From Symsagittifera roscoffensis (lineage: Eukaryota; Xenacoelomorpha; Acoela; Convolutidae): DNA of 64,000 nucleotides. Positions 13,431 to 25,979 of the stretch are shown piece after piece (positions within the stretch are counted from its first letter, which is position 1; every line of letters begins with the position of its first letter). The position numbers and the translations under genes are program-made. The notes beneath the pieces are model-generated. The model did not search any database and had not been told where the DNA came from. It saw nothing but the letters and a program-made list of their open reading frames with translations. The DNA is taken from the NCBI RefSeq assembly GCF_963678635.1, contig NC_087066.1, positions 18,989,877 to 19,053,876 on the forward strand, given 5' to 3'.

Positions 13431-16400
13431 CCTTCATAAATGATTATCATGCAGTGATTCGAATTTTTACAATGTCTTTTTTTAAAAAAAAAGAGGCATA
13501 ACTTGAAGGTTGAAACAGTTTTCATTACAGTTTTGACTTATTATGAGCAGCGCGATGTGAACTGTTACGACAATTCTGGGATTAATCTTTCCTTCCATTA
13601 CAATTAAAAGCATTTAAACCACTCTTTTAAAAAGTGCATACTTGAGAATTCTAGCAAATGTGCATGGAATTGGAAGAGTAACTGAACTTACTTTTGCAAA
13701 CTGTTTGTAAACTAAGTTTGGAGGTCAGGGTTTTAAATTTGGAGGGCAAAAATTCAAATTTGACATGAAGTCTGCGAATAATTTATCTACCGAAAAAAAC
13801 CTTTAGAGTGCATTCAGCTTTCCTAGAAGCTGAAAACTTAGTGTTGCAAGAGGTGTAATGGATCATTAGTTATTCCGGCCAGTTCGAGAAAACATGTATC
13901 CAGTTATGCTCAAATTGAACCAGAGCGAAAAAAAGTAACGCAAAATTTTCCATCCCTTAATTTCTCATAGGTTCGTATACGACTGAATTAATAAAAAGTT
14001 TGATTGAAAATTGAATTTGTCAGAAAAAATGCAAAAAAAAATTTCAAATATTGTGCCAACTCCAACTGAAGCCACGCCAAAGCTCATTTCTCTTTAACGA
14101 CTTTGAGCGAGTCATGAAAGCTGACAATTTCAATAAAGACCAAACAATCGACACAAAATAGCACCGGAGAAATGATAGAAGTTCACAGTTATCGATCTAT
14201 AACTCAAAATCTTGAAAGTTACAGAACGTTGCTTCTACGACTTGCTGCCGAAACCGTTCTCAGAATAAAATGGTCAATATTTCTGCCATATCCGCTCAAC
14301 TAGGTGTCTCTGTTCCCTGCAGAAAAGTGTCTACTTCTTTTCGGGAAAAAAACTTTCAGACTCAAGAATTTTATCTATCTTCGATGAAACAAAGAGCTCT
14401 AAGGAGGGCACATTCTGATCGCTTTTTGAAGAAAACTTTCGAGACTAGTCGATAACCGATAAATTGTTGCCCTACTTTCACTTGAAAAAAATTGCCATTA
14501 GTGATTTAAAATTTCTCCTTAGTCACTAAGACCAAAAACTATCGTTTCACTAGGGTCGATTTAAATTAATTTTCAGAATAAATTAAAATTAAATTTAGAA
14601 TTAAATAAAATCAATCAATTAAATTTGTCAAGATTTTTTAAACATGAGCCCATTATTAACTCTGGATTAGAGATTTAGTTTTGAATTTAATGGGTTGAAT
14701 ATAATCTTTGAGCATCATTGTTGGTTTAAATTAATGTTGTTTAATTATTTAACTAAATCTTTGTCAAAAAGCTTAATTTGGAGACATCATGCTATTGTAA
14801 GAGTAAATAATAAAATCACAAAAAAATATTTATAAATTGAATAAGTGAATCTGAAGATTGTTTACGTAAATATTCTTGATTTAAAATCTTTTTTGAGCTT
14901 CTTATGATTTATGATTTTGCAAATTGCCGTGAAGATTCTATTTCTGCCTCAAGACAAGATTGTCACCAAAAAAAATTGGGCAAAAGCAAATATGACATTT
15001 TTGAACGCTTTTTTGGCATACAGGAAATGCAAACTACACTATACAAAATTCTTTAAAAAACTAAGTTTACAAGTGAACAAAATATAAGGATGTCTAACAA
15101 AGTTTCAAAATCAAAACATGTCCTTATTATAGATCGTATGAGTCATCCCGGTCTAGGAAAAGATTTCTGGACAAAATGATGAGGAGATTTTTTTTTAAAT
15201 AATTGAATTTGCTTTGTTCGTCCTATGATAAAAATGATTGTTTTCAAAAAAGATCGTTCTAACGGAAATCAGTAAGAAAATCTGTTAGTAAATTTGTAAA
15301 ATGCAAGTTTTCTATCATCCTATGAAGTATGAGTCATCCAGACCAAGCTACATTATCGAATTATCTCAAAATTTAATGACTTTTATTGAAACGTCTAGAA
15401 AAAATTTTGGAATCAAACCTGGTTTAAAAATTTGTCAGTTTTTCTGCACAGGATGAATGATGCATCGTGATCAAGTTAACTTTTATACGTACTATTGAAA
15501 TTTAAAAACTTGCTTAGAATCAAAAACTAAATATTGAGAAACGCTAAGCTATTTCATATTATTCATTAGTCCTCCAGAACAAGCTACATAATCAAGTTAT
15601 CTTAAAAACTACTGATTTTCGAAAATAAATTATCTTCACTTTCAAACACTATGTTATATTAATTTTAGTTTTAATTAAGCTTGCTGAAGTTTGTCATGAT
15701 GTCTCAGAAAATAATTATGAACATGGAAGACTTTCAAATTCAAAAACTAAATGAAACGATTTTCAATTTAACCTAGGTGGTTTGAGTCGGCCAGGTCAAG
15801 CAATGAAATCAGGTTATCTCGATAATTGCTGGTTTTTTTTTGCTTTTCATGTGTTTTCAAAAGGTGATCAGACTCAAAAACAAGGCTGAAAAACTTATTA
15901 TATTTCCTCATGAGCTGTATGAGCCATAAGGTGATGATACATCATTATGTTATCTCGAAAATTTGGCGTTTTAATTAAACTTAGGAAAAAATTGTTCTAG
16001 AATTGAAAACTGTTTTAAATAATCTATAAATCAAAATCATATGAATTTGAATAATAAAAAATTATTTATATATCATCGCAGGGTTCATGAGTTGTTTTGA
16101 TCCAGCTACATAATCAAATTATCTCAAGGTATAGGTATGAGTTTATTAAAATTTGTCAAGTGATATATTGAAAACAACGATCGAGCTTATGGTTATGCTT
16201 TCTCGAAAAGTGTAAATTATTTTATGTTATCTCGAATGTTCTTGTTTTTAAAACAAATTTAAGAAGCTAAGAATCTAAAGTTTCAACCTTTTAATGAAAC
16301 TTTTTCAAAGTTTTTTCATAGAAAAAGTGAGTCATATAGGTACAGGTTCACCACTTCACCACGTTGTTATCTTGAAACGATTGACTTCGTTGACATACTA

Positions 16401-16750
16401 TTTAGAGAATTATTGATCAGAATCAATAACTGAATTTCGTAAATTGTGAAATTCCGACTTAGGATGTATGGATAACGATACAAAATAATGATGCGGATAA
16501 AAAGTCCGAGAACCAAAAACCAGGTGTACAAATTTTTGGCATGCATCATAGGAGGTATGAGTAATCTAATCCAGCTACACCATTTTTTTATAATGAAAAA
16601 GATTGACTTTTGGGAAAACTTTGAAGAAAAACTGTTCAACTAAAAAAAACAAGAATATTAAGTAATCATAAAAACTGCTGGTTTTTTATTTATAACAAAA
16701 AATTTTCAGAACCCCAAAAAGTTTTAAAATTTTTTGTTCATTACCATCAT
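12595..16750. repeat. 4.2-kb tandem duplication, unit 2
   Basis: Second unit of the tandem duplication, matching 8404-12580. It starts in the env-type fragment at ACTATCCGACTTAAGCTC and ends at TTACCATCAT (16750), after which the sequence is single-copy again. Confidence 0.9.
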
Positions 16751-16790
16751 AAAAAGTATGAGACCACCACATTATCAAGCGTTATCATTT
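15085..16790 (+). repeat. Core-motif array, duplicated forward block
   Basis: Duplicate of the array at 10925-12470 with the same order of cores, TGAGTCA at 15139, 15330 and 16328, and one extra weak core near 16758 just beyond the duplication end. That extra core suggests the array originally continued to the right. Confidence 0.6.
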
Positions 16791-18379
16791 TAGCTCAAAA
16801 ACTTCAAATTGTTGGTCAGTACTATGAAAAGACAAACTGTTCAGACTAAAATGCAATGCTGAAAACTGTTCAAGTTTCATCACACAATTCACGAAAAGAT
16901 ACTTCAGTGAAAAACCTCTGATGTTATGTCCAATCTATCTAGAAGTTTTTTAAATGATAGAAGAATGATATTGTTTGTCGAACTGTTGTTGAATTCTAAA
17001 ACATAATATATTTTAAAAATAAGTGAAATGAACACTCAAAAAACTTTCATTATAGAGAATTTGCTGAAAGAGAGGGTAGACTGGCGTTGCTTACTATGCT
17101 TACTATCAGAAAAAAAACTTGTCAACAAAATTTTCACTAAGTTTATGTACAATTGTGTCATAAATTTGAAATTTATTGCTTTTTCATTTAATTACTTTCG
17201 GAAAACTTTTCGATAATTTAAGGTGTTCCAATTAAAGATTTCTTAGGATAAAATTTCCAATATAGAAAAAATTGCATAAAACAAACAGGCAGATGAAGAA
17301 CATGCGTCTATTTTCTTTCAAACCAGACATTCAGATGAAATCAATTTATTTCACACAAATCAAAGAACTAAAAATATTTTGTTCATTTTTGAGAACTCAA
17401 AAATAACATTTAGGTAGAATGATAAAAAGTATAGCTTTTTGTTGCACCTAAATTGAAGATACGAGTGTGTAATGAAACCTAATTATGCATCTAATAAATT
17501 TTAAGCATCATGTTTAAAAGATTTCATTTTCCTGTATCATTTTGAATAACCAGGAGTATTTAACGCAAAATGATTAACTTTGAAGGGTTTTGTATCTTAA
17601 TGAGCAAAATGAGAAACAATGATTTTTTCGGAGACCAATTTGAAGATTGTTTGGAAATTACTCGAAAATTTTTTGAGAAAAACATCGCATTTATGTTTAA
17701 GATACATGGAAAAATATGTTATAACTCAACATTGAAAATATCTGTTTAGTATTTTTACTTAGAATCTCTTCGTACCTGTCGAAACTTACTTAATGGGAAA
17801 CAGTCCACAGTAACAAAATCAAAAAAAATATAAGTTTTTTATAATATTGAAGAATCAATTCTATCTCATGAAAGATGTCTTTGCGTAAAAATTGTTTTTT
17901 TTTGGATGTTTTCAACATGCTTTTGTGTTTACATTTGACTTTGTTTTAGACTTTTAAAACTGCTGATAACTCTGCAATTTTCTTTAGCTTGTTCACATTT
18001 TAAGTCATGCTGGAATATTTTAGTTATATTGGACACAAAACTACTCATAATTGATTCAACTAATCGTACATTACGCTAATTCAAAAAACTTTTGTTTTGC
18101 TCAATAAATTGAGTGTTAAATAGTGGCTTTTTTTTAACTCTGTGTTAAAAAAGGTTGATTTTAATTTTGAAGCGTAGAGTTTCTTAGGATTTAAAAAAAA
18201 ACTTGGTATCCAATTGAAAGATATTTAATAAGACAAAAATTAAATTTATTTAAAAAGATGGTCATATGGTAATAGTCTCTTGATTTTTGGCTGTCATTTA
18301 GATTTTTATATGAAAAACAAACTTAGAGTGTTTAAAAAACTAGTATGTTTAAAAAAACATTATTTTTTCCAAATGCATA
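16791..18379. other. Spacer between forward and reverse motif arrays
   Basis: No gene recognised. A 62-codon ORF at 17028-17216 is AT-rich and has no visible domain. The stretch lies between motif arrays of opposite orientation. Confidence 0.4.
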
Positions 18380-19410
18380 ATATTTTTTGAGGTAATCTGA
18401 TGATTTAGCTTGTCGTGGATGACTCACATGTCCTAAGTCAAAAGCGCACAATTTTTGAGATTAAATATACATTTTGAATGTTTTTTTTTCTTAAGTACAA
18501 CAACGTGTTCAATTACGCCAGCAAATAACGAGAAAAAAAGAGCTCGAACTGGATGATTCTATAATGAAACTTAAGAACTTATCGAATGTAGTTTTTGCTT
18601 CAGAAAAAAGTTTCACTCCGTAAGTTTGTTTTAATAGCTATTTTTTAAAATTAACATGGTAATGTAGTTAAATTGGTTGAGTCATACATTATGAAGATGT
18701 TTGACTACATTTGAAGCTGAAAGCTCAAGTCTGATTAGCTTTTATTTTCATAGGCATGTTCAAACAATTAAAAGTTTTTAAAATAAACATGATGATGTAT
18801 CTCTATCTGAATGACTCATACATCTTACGATGAAATTATAATAGTTTCTACTCTTAGGTTTAGTATAAATTTGTCCACAATTCGAAAAAAAATAAGCTAA
18901 CCTGAGGACGTAGCTTGTTCTGGATCAATCATACATCCTAAGATGAGAGTTAATTGAAATTGAACTTCACGTTTTAACGTCGAGCAGTTTTTCTCTTCCT
19001 TAAATAGTCAAAAAGTCAATTTTTAAAAAACTTATTTTATATAGCTTGTTAGCAATACTACTCATACCTTTGATTTATGTTAACACTCGCGTAACCTTTG
19101 TTTTTGATTCGGAACAATTTATATCGTCATTCATTTGTCAAGAACGAAAAATTTTTGAAACAACATTATGATGTAATTATATTTGGATGAGCCGTATATC
19201 CTAAGACGAAGATTTTCTTACTAAAAGGTTTTGTATCTCATATGTTTGTCAAAAAATCAATAGTTATTGAGATAATATGATAAAGTCTCTTAATCTGGGT
19301 GACTCATGCAACCTATGCTGAGATTTCCGGTTTTCAAACTTAGTTTTTGATATCATAGTAAAGTACATTGATCTTGATAATCCATACATTCTATGAAAAG
19401 GGTTGAAAAT
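18380..19410 (-). repeat. Core-motif array in reverse orientation
   Basis: Reverse-complement cores (GGATGACTCA then CAT and CCTAAG, preceded by TAGCTTGTTCT) occur near 18410, 18540, 18680, 18812, 18925, 19055, 19190, 19300 and 19380. The spacing is about 85-140 bp, more regular than in the forward blocks. TGACTCA or TGAGTCA is intact at 18420, 18678, 18812 and 19300. Confidence 0.6.
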
Positions 19411-19851
19411 ATTGCACTCTTGACTATTGATTAGTAGCTCTACATTTTTGTCAATTATGTAAATCATCGGGAACATATATGTAAGTCAGCATTTGTAAAT
19501 TTTATGAATTCATTCTTCAAGCCAAATTTTTTTAAAAACTTTCAAACAACTAGTTTTAAACTTTTTTATCCATTCTAATAACCATGTTCTTTTCCATTAA
19601 ACATCTTTTCCTGCAGCACGTTGACACACAATTTTTCTTTTCAACCAAACTTAGCTAAATGGATAAAACATTTTGTCTAAGCTTTGGAATAAATTTTCAT
19701 TGGAAAACGCAATAGTAAAAACCTAGATTTTTTTTACTGTTTAAACAAGTAAAAGTAATCCTGTTAGCCAATTAAACTATAAATTTGTCCTAGTGATAGT
19801 GAATGATTGAAGAAGTTTCTTAATAGTTTGTTAGAATAAGTTTTATAATAG

Positions 19852-20229
19852 TGAGTTATGTTTGAGGTTTAACTCATAGAGTAATTTCAGATAAGGTTAA
19901 CCGTCTCCTCGTCACGCTATCTTATTTTCGGCCGGTTAGATTCGTGCAACTTCTTAGTCTAATACCGATCTTATTCTTACTCTTTTATCCCCTAGTCTCA
20001 ATAGATCTAGAGTATACTGGTTTTGTTATGATTCGGTCTCTTGGAGAAAGCAACTAAGTTCTAAGTTAAATTCAAATCTCTCTGGTGCTGAAATTACAGT
20101 TAACTTCAGGACTTACAAATGAGTGGGTTGTTAGTTTGATGGAGAATGATTGGTTAGTATTCATTATTTTATAGGGATAAAACATCTAAATAATAACCAA
20201 TAATAAAATCTAGTTTGGATCTGCTTCCA
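19852..20229 (-). repeat. 3' LTR of the 16.8-kb element
   Basis: 378-bp LTR. On the plus strand it runs TGAGTTATG ... GCTTCCA and aligns with 36251-36610 throughout, with indels near 19950-19975 and 20083-20106. The adjoining internal side (20230-20250) reads CCCGGATGGG on the minus strand, the likely polypurine-type primer; a related CCCCGGATGAG precedes the LTR at 42130. Confidence 0.85.
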
Positions 20230-22061
20230 CCCATCCGGGTTTTACAGAGTTTTTTGTTCTTTGACACTCATCTGTAATGGAGGGTGGATGATGGTCGTTT
20301 GTATGTCGCCGAGCTTCCTTTCTGTCCCGTTCATGGAGAAGGATGTTTTATCCGTCTGCTCCAGGAAGCTGGAGTCGTCGATATGAATTGTCATTCGACA
20401 ACGACTGCGACCGCCAACTGTTGCTGTTGTTTTCTGGAAATCAATCTGATTTCTAATTGGTTTCTGATGATCGTTTGTTTTTGTTTGGTAGAGAACTGTG
20501 TTTCGATCTTGTTTGGGAGTGGCGTGAAGCTTGAGTTTGGAGGGGGTGCCTTGTAACTCGGATGTGTACGTATACTTGAATATCGAGGTGGCCTTTGGTC
20601 TGGTTCAATGGAAATCCTTTACTTTGAATCCAAGTCGTACTTCAAATCCTTTGAGTTGTGATTGTAGGCGGCATATCGGTTGTGTTTAGCCATTCTGTAG
20701 TTTGAGTGTGATGGGGTCGTCTAGTTTCTTGATGCTCGTCCTTGGGCTTTGTGTGATCTATATACTGCATTATATCTATTACATAATAAATTTTTGTTAA
20801 TTCTGTTTTTAGTTGGGGTCATATATTAGTTCTCATCGCAAAAGCGTTTTTGTTTTGTTTTTTTTTAATTAAAGAGTTACTCACCCTTGAGTAGCTCTCA
20901 TCAAAACTGGGACTGGGCCACAAAGCGTGGTTCTAGAACGGTGGGTTGGGCCGGCTTTAGAACATGCTCAGGACGTCCCTTCTGGTGGGTTATGCCAGGT
21001 GTAGGGTCTGATTTCATGCTAGTTTTTTGTGGGGTCCTGTTTTGTGTTAACCTTTTGTGTTGTGTTTATTACTGATTTTTCATTTTGTTCTTTTGGTTGT
21101 GTCCTTTGGTTCTTTTTGGTCATTTTGTTCTTTGGTTTGTCTCAAAAATAAAATTGTTTGGTTTGGGTTTGTTTTTCGACTTTTTGGTGTTTTATTCGTT
21201 CTTTTATGGACTTATAAATAGTCTTCAAAAGAAAAAATTATCCAGTTCTTAGGCTGCTTTAATCCGGTTTGTGCACCGTGGGCTCTGTTAGGCTGTGGTT
21301 TATGGTGTTTAGTAAGCTGAGTTGGTTAGTTTGGATAATTATATGATTCCTTTCCAACTGAGTTCAAGGAAAGTTAGAAACTTCTAAAGACTGGTTAGAG
21401 TTGTTATCAGTGAAAGTTAAAACTTGAAATTCGTTATTTCAAACAATTCGTCGTGGGCGAGCAGTCTGATTATGGATAGAATTTGGGCGAGTGAATATTT
21501 TAAAGAAGTGTCTTCAAAAAGGTTAGTACTGCTTCTTTTGTATCAATTTACTAGTGAAAATTGCAAATTTTTTACTTTGTGGGGTTTGAAATTATTAACT
21601 TATTTTCATCTTAATTAGATTTACTGCATTGGGGAAAAGAATTCATATAATATTTTAGTACTGTTGGGGAGAAATTTTACTGGTTTATTCGTTGCGATTT
21701 GTCGGGGAAGAATCCATGGAGAAAATCCATGACTTCAGATGTTGTTAGTAATTTTGCTAACATGCAAAAGATGTTTTTAGTTGAAAGCAATTGAAGTGCT
21801 CTGATGGTTTTAAGTTCTTCGAAGCTAACTGCAAGTTCATAGGGTGTGTTTTGAATGAGGTTAAAAAAGTTTGTGATTGTATTTAGTATTATGTATAAAT
21901 TCTAGAATTGGGACTTCGATGGGTTGTAGGAATTCATGTGGGACAATTAGTGGGCGGGATTCTTCAACAGTGAAGGTTTTGGTTAGGGGACAGAATATAT
22001 ACATCTGGGTGATGGGATCATAATTGCGGAGGATGCCTTGAAAGTTAGTATCTTTAATGCA
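20230..22061 (-). other. 3' untranslated region of the retroelement
   Basis: Lies between the accessory ORF stop and the 3' LTR. About 250 bp next to the LTR is related to 41880-42129 (shared CCAGCTTCCTGGAGC and ACCATCATCCA blocks). The plus strand is G/T-rich. A 90-codon plus-strand ORF at 20284-20556 is antisense to the element and is taken as chance. Confidence 0.55.
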
Positions 22062-22964
22062 TTACGTGAAGTTAAGAAAAAACGGTGAAGTGTATTTGGA
22101 GTTAAGGAATTGATAACTATGGCGAGGTTGTCGTGATGGTGTATGCAAGTCATAATGATTTTGTTTAAATCTGTAGCAAGTGTAGATGTGTGTTTGTTTA
22201 GCACGCAACATGATGTCGTGTGAACAATGCAAATCACGTTCTTTGGGTGTGAAGAAATGGAAGGTTAGTGAAAAATTGTCAAATTTGGCGTAATAATAGT
22301 GCTTCTGAGATGATGTGATCATGTTTTTATCTAAAGAACTGAGAGTAAATATGTAAGGTGTTCTGATGAAAAACTTTTCTGTTAGTTGCGGGTTAGCAAA
22401 CTTATCGTCGTCAAGTAATTGATCTTGATTAGGTCGGATGATGTTATGGTCGTAATGTTCGATAGAATAATCCTTATCTCGAGGTGCGGTGAACATTTTT
22501 TTTGTTTTTTTTTTGTATCCTACGTGTGTGAATTGTCGAGGACTTAGTGCTGTGGTTAGTCGGTGTAGGTCGTTTTCATATTTTACGATTTCTTGTGGTG
22601 TGTTAATTGGTGATAAGCGAAGTGGGTTTGAGAAATCGTAAAATGATGTCCAATGGAGTGTGGGAATTATTACATGCTCATCGACATAGTTTTGGTTGTC
22701 CGTGGTTATGGTCGGAATAGGCACATGTATATTGGGGAAAGAGGGTAAATTAATGTTAGGGTGATTAATGTATAATCGTGCTGTTCCTGGTTTAGAGGGA
22801 AATGGGTGATTTGGTATTTTCTTTTTGAATGTTCTGTCAGCGCGGTTCGTACTGGATGATGATTGGTTGGATATAGAAGATTGGGCTAGAGAAGGGGTAT
22901 AAACTGAAGAGGGTGTGGGAGTTGGTGCGTTTGATGATGTTATGGATAATGATAGTTGATGCAT
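22062..22964 (-). CDS. Intact 300-aa retroelement accessory protein, unknown function
   Basis: This is the only long uninterrupted ORF of the element. Its start was chosen as the first ATG of the open frame. Residues 1-60 are Ser/Thr/Pro/Asn-rich and look disordered. A basic patch (FKKKIP) lies near residue 47. From about 100 on the protein looks folded, with FSNPLR, a TALSPRQFTHVG block, a KKKTKK basic stretch and LTEKFF. There is no signal peptide, convincing membrane segment or zinc motif. It lies last before the 3' LTR, downstream of the membrane/envelope region. A diverged broken relative sits in the same relative place at 6607-7225. Both facts argue for a genuine element gene. It could instead be a detached cytoplasmic-tail domain of the envelope. 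I do not recognise the family. Confidence 0.6.
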   Translation of the reverse strand: MHQLSLSITSSNAPTPTPSSVYTPSLAQSSISNQSSSSTNRADRTFKKKIPNHPFPSKPGTARLYINHPNINLPSFPNIHVPIPTITTDNQNYVDEHVIIPTLHWTSFYDFSNPLRLSPINTPQEIVKYENDLHRLTTALSPRQFTHVGYKKKTKKMFTAPRDKDYSIEHYDHNIIRPNQDQLLDDDKFANPQLTEKFFIRTPYIFTLSSLDKNMITSSQKHYYYAKFDNFSLTFHFFTPKERDLHCSHDIMLRAKQTHIYTCYRFKQNHYDLHTPSRQPRHSYQFLNSKYTSPFFLNFT

Positions 22965-23094
22965 GGTTAGGGTTTAAAGTTGTTATTGTTGTTGTTGAAG
23001 TGTTATTAGATTGTTTCTTCATATGATGTTTGTGTGTCATCTGGGGAACTGTTGTTGGAGCGTTCTTTTGTGGAGGGTCTCACATATGTGGGTG

Positions 23095-23696
23095 TCACTT
23101 GGAAAATATGAGAGGGAGTTGAGGGAGATTAATTTCTGGTTTGGGAGAGGATGGGTTGAAAAGGGGGTTGGGATAAGGTAGATGAGCCGGGTTCTGAGTT
23201 ATCGAATTCATCTGGGGTTTCAAGGTCTGAGATTTTGGTTTGTGGAAAGTGTGTGGTAAACTGTGATATTCGAATCCGGTATCAGAATCCAAGCCGGATG
23301 AAGTGTTAACATCAGATGATTCAGGTGGAGGGAAAGCAAAAATTGTGATGATGGGGAGAGTGTTTTGGAGATTGGCTGGGTAGGAAACTGAGCGGTGAAC
23401 AGATCCAACTTGGCAGCTCATCCTGGGCTAAGAAATTGGTTGTTCTGAGAACGAAAATTTGTGGTGTGGGGTTGTTCTATATTTTGCTCATACGTATCGT
23501 CATTTTGGGATTGTTGTTTCACTATATGGTGAATTGGGCTTTGCGTAGATTTAGGTCTTGAAGAAATGATATCTGTGAATGCTAAATTTTGAAAATCTCG
23601 TGGTACTAATGATAATGGATGGTTATGATGTAAATTTGGTGATATACCAAATTGGTGCTGTGGGTGTTGCATTTGTGTTGTTTTGTGATTCGTCAA
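23095..23696 (-). pseudogene. Pro/Ser/Asn-rich tail region after the envelope membrane segments
   Basis: Two overlapping frames (23418-23696 and 23095-23421) are rich in Pro, Ser, Asn and Gln, with blocks such as PPPESSDVNTSS and SGLDSDTGFEYH. They follow the C-terminal hydrophobic segments of the envelope-like gene and look like its long cytoplasmic tail split by a frameshift. Relatives are visible at 1920-2450 and 6200-6330 (SDYSTQDVLES). Whether this was a separate protein cannot be settled from the sequence. Confidence 0.45.
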
Positions 23697-23739
23697 ATAT
23701 AATTGGTGTACTTGATATTTTTGTATTGTATTCTTTTAT

Positions 23740-25850
23740 TTGTGCGTCTAAAAGTATTTTATTTATTAATGTAGAGAAAATTTTGAAAAATCCTGCAAAA
23801 AATATAAGTGCTACGCTTGCTTATCTGTTTACTTGTGTACGTATAGCATATGTGTTATAGATTTCTTTCAAAAGCGAGAAAAGAAATCCGATAAAATTAA
23901 ACATTGCGTATAATATAGTCAATCTTTCTAAGATGTAATAGGGCCAATCTAGAAAGGCAAGAAGTTCGTTTTTCAAAATTACAAAACTAAAAAAACTGTT
24001 TGGTGATATATCCAGTGATCTATATTTTTCGCCTTTTAAATATATGTAATCTTTAAAATTTTTAAAATATCCACTATAGTGTTGTGCGTAAATATCTGAA
24101 AAGCCTGCTGTTTCTGCAAGTTTGCGTAGAGTTTGATCCATTGATTGTCTTTGTATTGTGTCCTTTTTTGTAAGTAGTTCCTGAAATTCTTGTGATGTTG
24201 TATGTCTCATTTAGAGTTTATGCCGATCGATTGTAAATCGAAATTTGGGTTGCAAGCAATGGCTCTAATACTCTCAGATGAAATTTTTTTTAATGGTTGT
24301 GTTAATATCGGATATGGTGTGAGTAGATAATATTTATCTTCGTCGGGATATAGTTGTACAACGATGTGGCTTTTTTCTGTTCAATTGGAACTGCTTGATC
24401 CTAAAAAAATAAGTTCTTTGTGAGAGTGTATCAACAAAAACTACTTTATTTTTGTAGAATATAGGGATTCTGTTATAGCATCGTTTATCTTCAAAAACAT
24501 ATGGAAGTGATACTTTTTGGTGCAGGTAATGTTGTGTTTTATTGAGTAGTTTGTTGTATTTACATGCTAGTTCTGTTTCTGGATAAATTTGGAATTATGT
24601 TAATTTGTTTTCTGTATTGTGAATATTTCTCAATTATTAATTGCTATATGTGGTTTTTCCAGGATTTACATTTACATAAGGGATGGATTCAACAAAATAT
24701 TTTTTATGCAGTTTCATCATTCTGGCATGTGTTTTCGCTTCTTGAAATGTGGTACAATTGTCTTCAGGAAACCAGACAATTGTTGCTTGTGTTTAATTAG
24801 TAGGACCACAATATCCTTGGTCATTTTTGCAAAGGAGTCTGATTCCTTGGTAAATTATAGTGTCATCGTTTAGATCTTGTGTTAGTTGTACTTTTTCAAT
24901 TTGTATTTTCCAATCGAAAAATATTATTTTTTGTTATCCCTTATTTTTTGTGTCTGCTTTGCAGTTTGGGGGGTTGTTTATTCCAATGTGTGGTATCCAA
25001 TTTTTATCATGAAGATCATAAGTTAATCTTCCGTGCGCGCCATTGTATGGGTAATTATCGTCTAATCTGTTGTGGCCTTGGTTTTTTTCAAGTTCTTCTT
25101 GATGTGCGGAATCTGTGAAAACTTGGAAGTTTACTAATTTTCTGTTTTTGTTTGATGTTATTTTCAATCAGAGAATATCGTTTTTACAATCTTCAGGTTT
25201 CAGATGTAGAAGTCTTTTGATATTGCTTTGATAGAAAGATCCGTGATCTAATCTGTTTTTATTTACTTTTGAATTTTGTGAACAATGTACTTTCTTTTCG
25301 GAAAATGTTGCTGTGAATTTTTATCCTGTTAGTGTTGTAGCTCGTGCTTTTGAGTACAATGTAGCTAGACTATTTGTAGTTTCTATAGCTTGTGGTTCGG
25401 ATTCACATTGTGTTACTTGTTTTATTCCATATTTATGTAGTGTTTTTTATTCATTCTCTTCACAACCATAGTGTGTGACTAGTAAATTTTGAGGTCCTGC
25501 TCGAGGGGAAGGATTGTGATTTGGTTCGGAAAAAAGAAGAAAAAGAATGTTTGGAAAAGTGATTATCTTCAGAATATACATGCGTATGATATTCCTCAAT
25601 ATGGGTTATAAAAATTTATGTATCCAATTGTCTTTTTGTGTATCTATCAAACTTGTAGATTGTTTCCGTTGTTATAAAAAGGGGAGGTATTGTTATATTG
25701 GGAGATGCTAGTGCGAAATGATGTTGAACGACATCGTTCAGTCTTACTGTTATGTTCGTGTATATCTTTGAGGATATAGTGCTTATATTGTAATCTGTTT
25801 AGTGCCCAGTTGTGTAATATGCTACTTTTTTGATGTTGACCAAACAATGG
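23740..25850 (-). pseudogene. Envelope-like glycoprotein region, broken
   Basis: Fragments on the minus strand form a secretory/membrane-type protein. 25647-25847 (LNRLQYKHYI) is an N-terminal part. 24934-25167 has a Cys-containing stretch ending in NNPPNCKAD. 24740-24840 has CGPTN and an NCTTF glycosylation-type site. 23821-24210 is a 129-codon stretch ending in a hydrophobic helix (YAMFNFIGFLFSLL); after one in-frame TAA it runs on to a second hydrophobic segment (VALIFFAGFF). Position after integrase and membrane topology suit an env gene as in errantiviruses. I could not assign it to a fusion-protein class. The same segments occur in the plus-strand fragments at 1-9235. Confidence 0.6.
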
Positions 25851-25979
25851 AGGAGGTGCTACGTAGGGGTGTCTTATTAGATGGTTGTTCTTGATATCGA
25901 AAATCCAGATTTGTAGGAAAATTTAGGAGAAAGGTGTTGGTGATATTTGACTTAGAGAAGGTGTTGAGGGAAGGGAAAG

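Noticed and set aside
14270-14455. 61-codon ORF starting MVNISAIS
   Set aside because: Interrupted by TGA in the sister unit near 10122 and without recognised homology.
20284-20556. 90-codon plus-strand ORF with CCCC run
   Set aside because: Antisense to the 3' untranslated region of the minus-strand LTR element; composition follows the G/T-rich antisense strand and no domain is visible.
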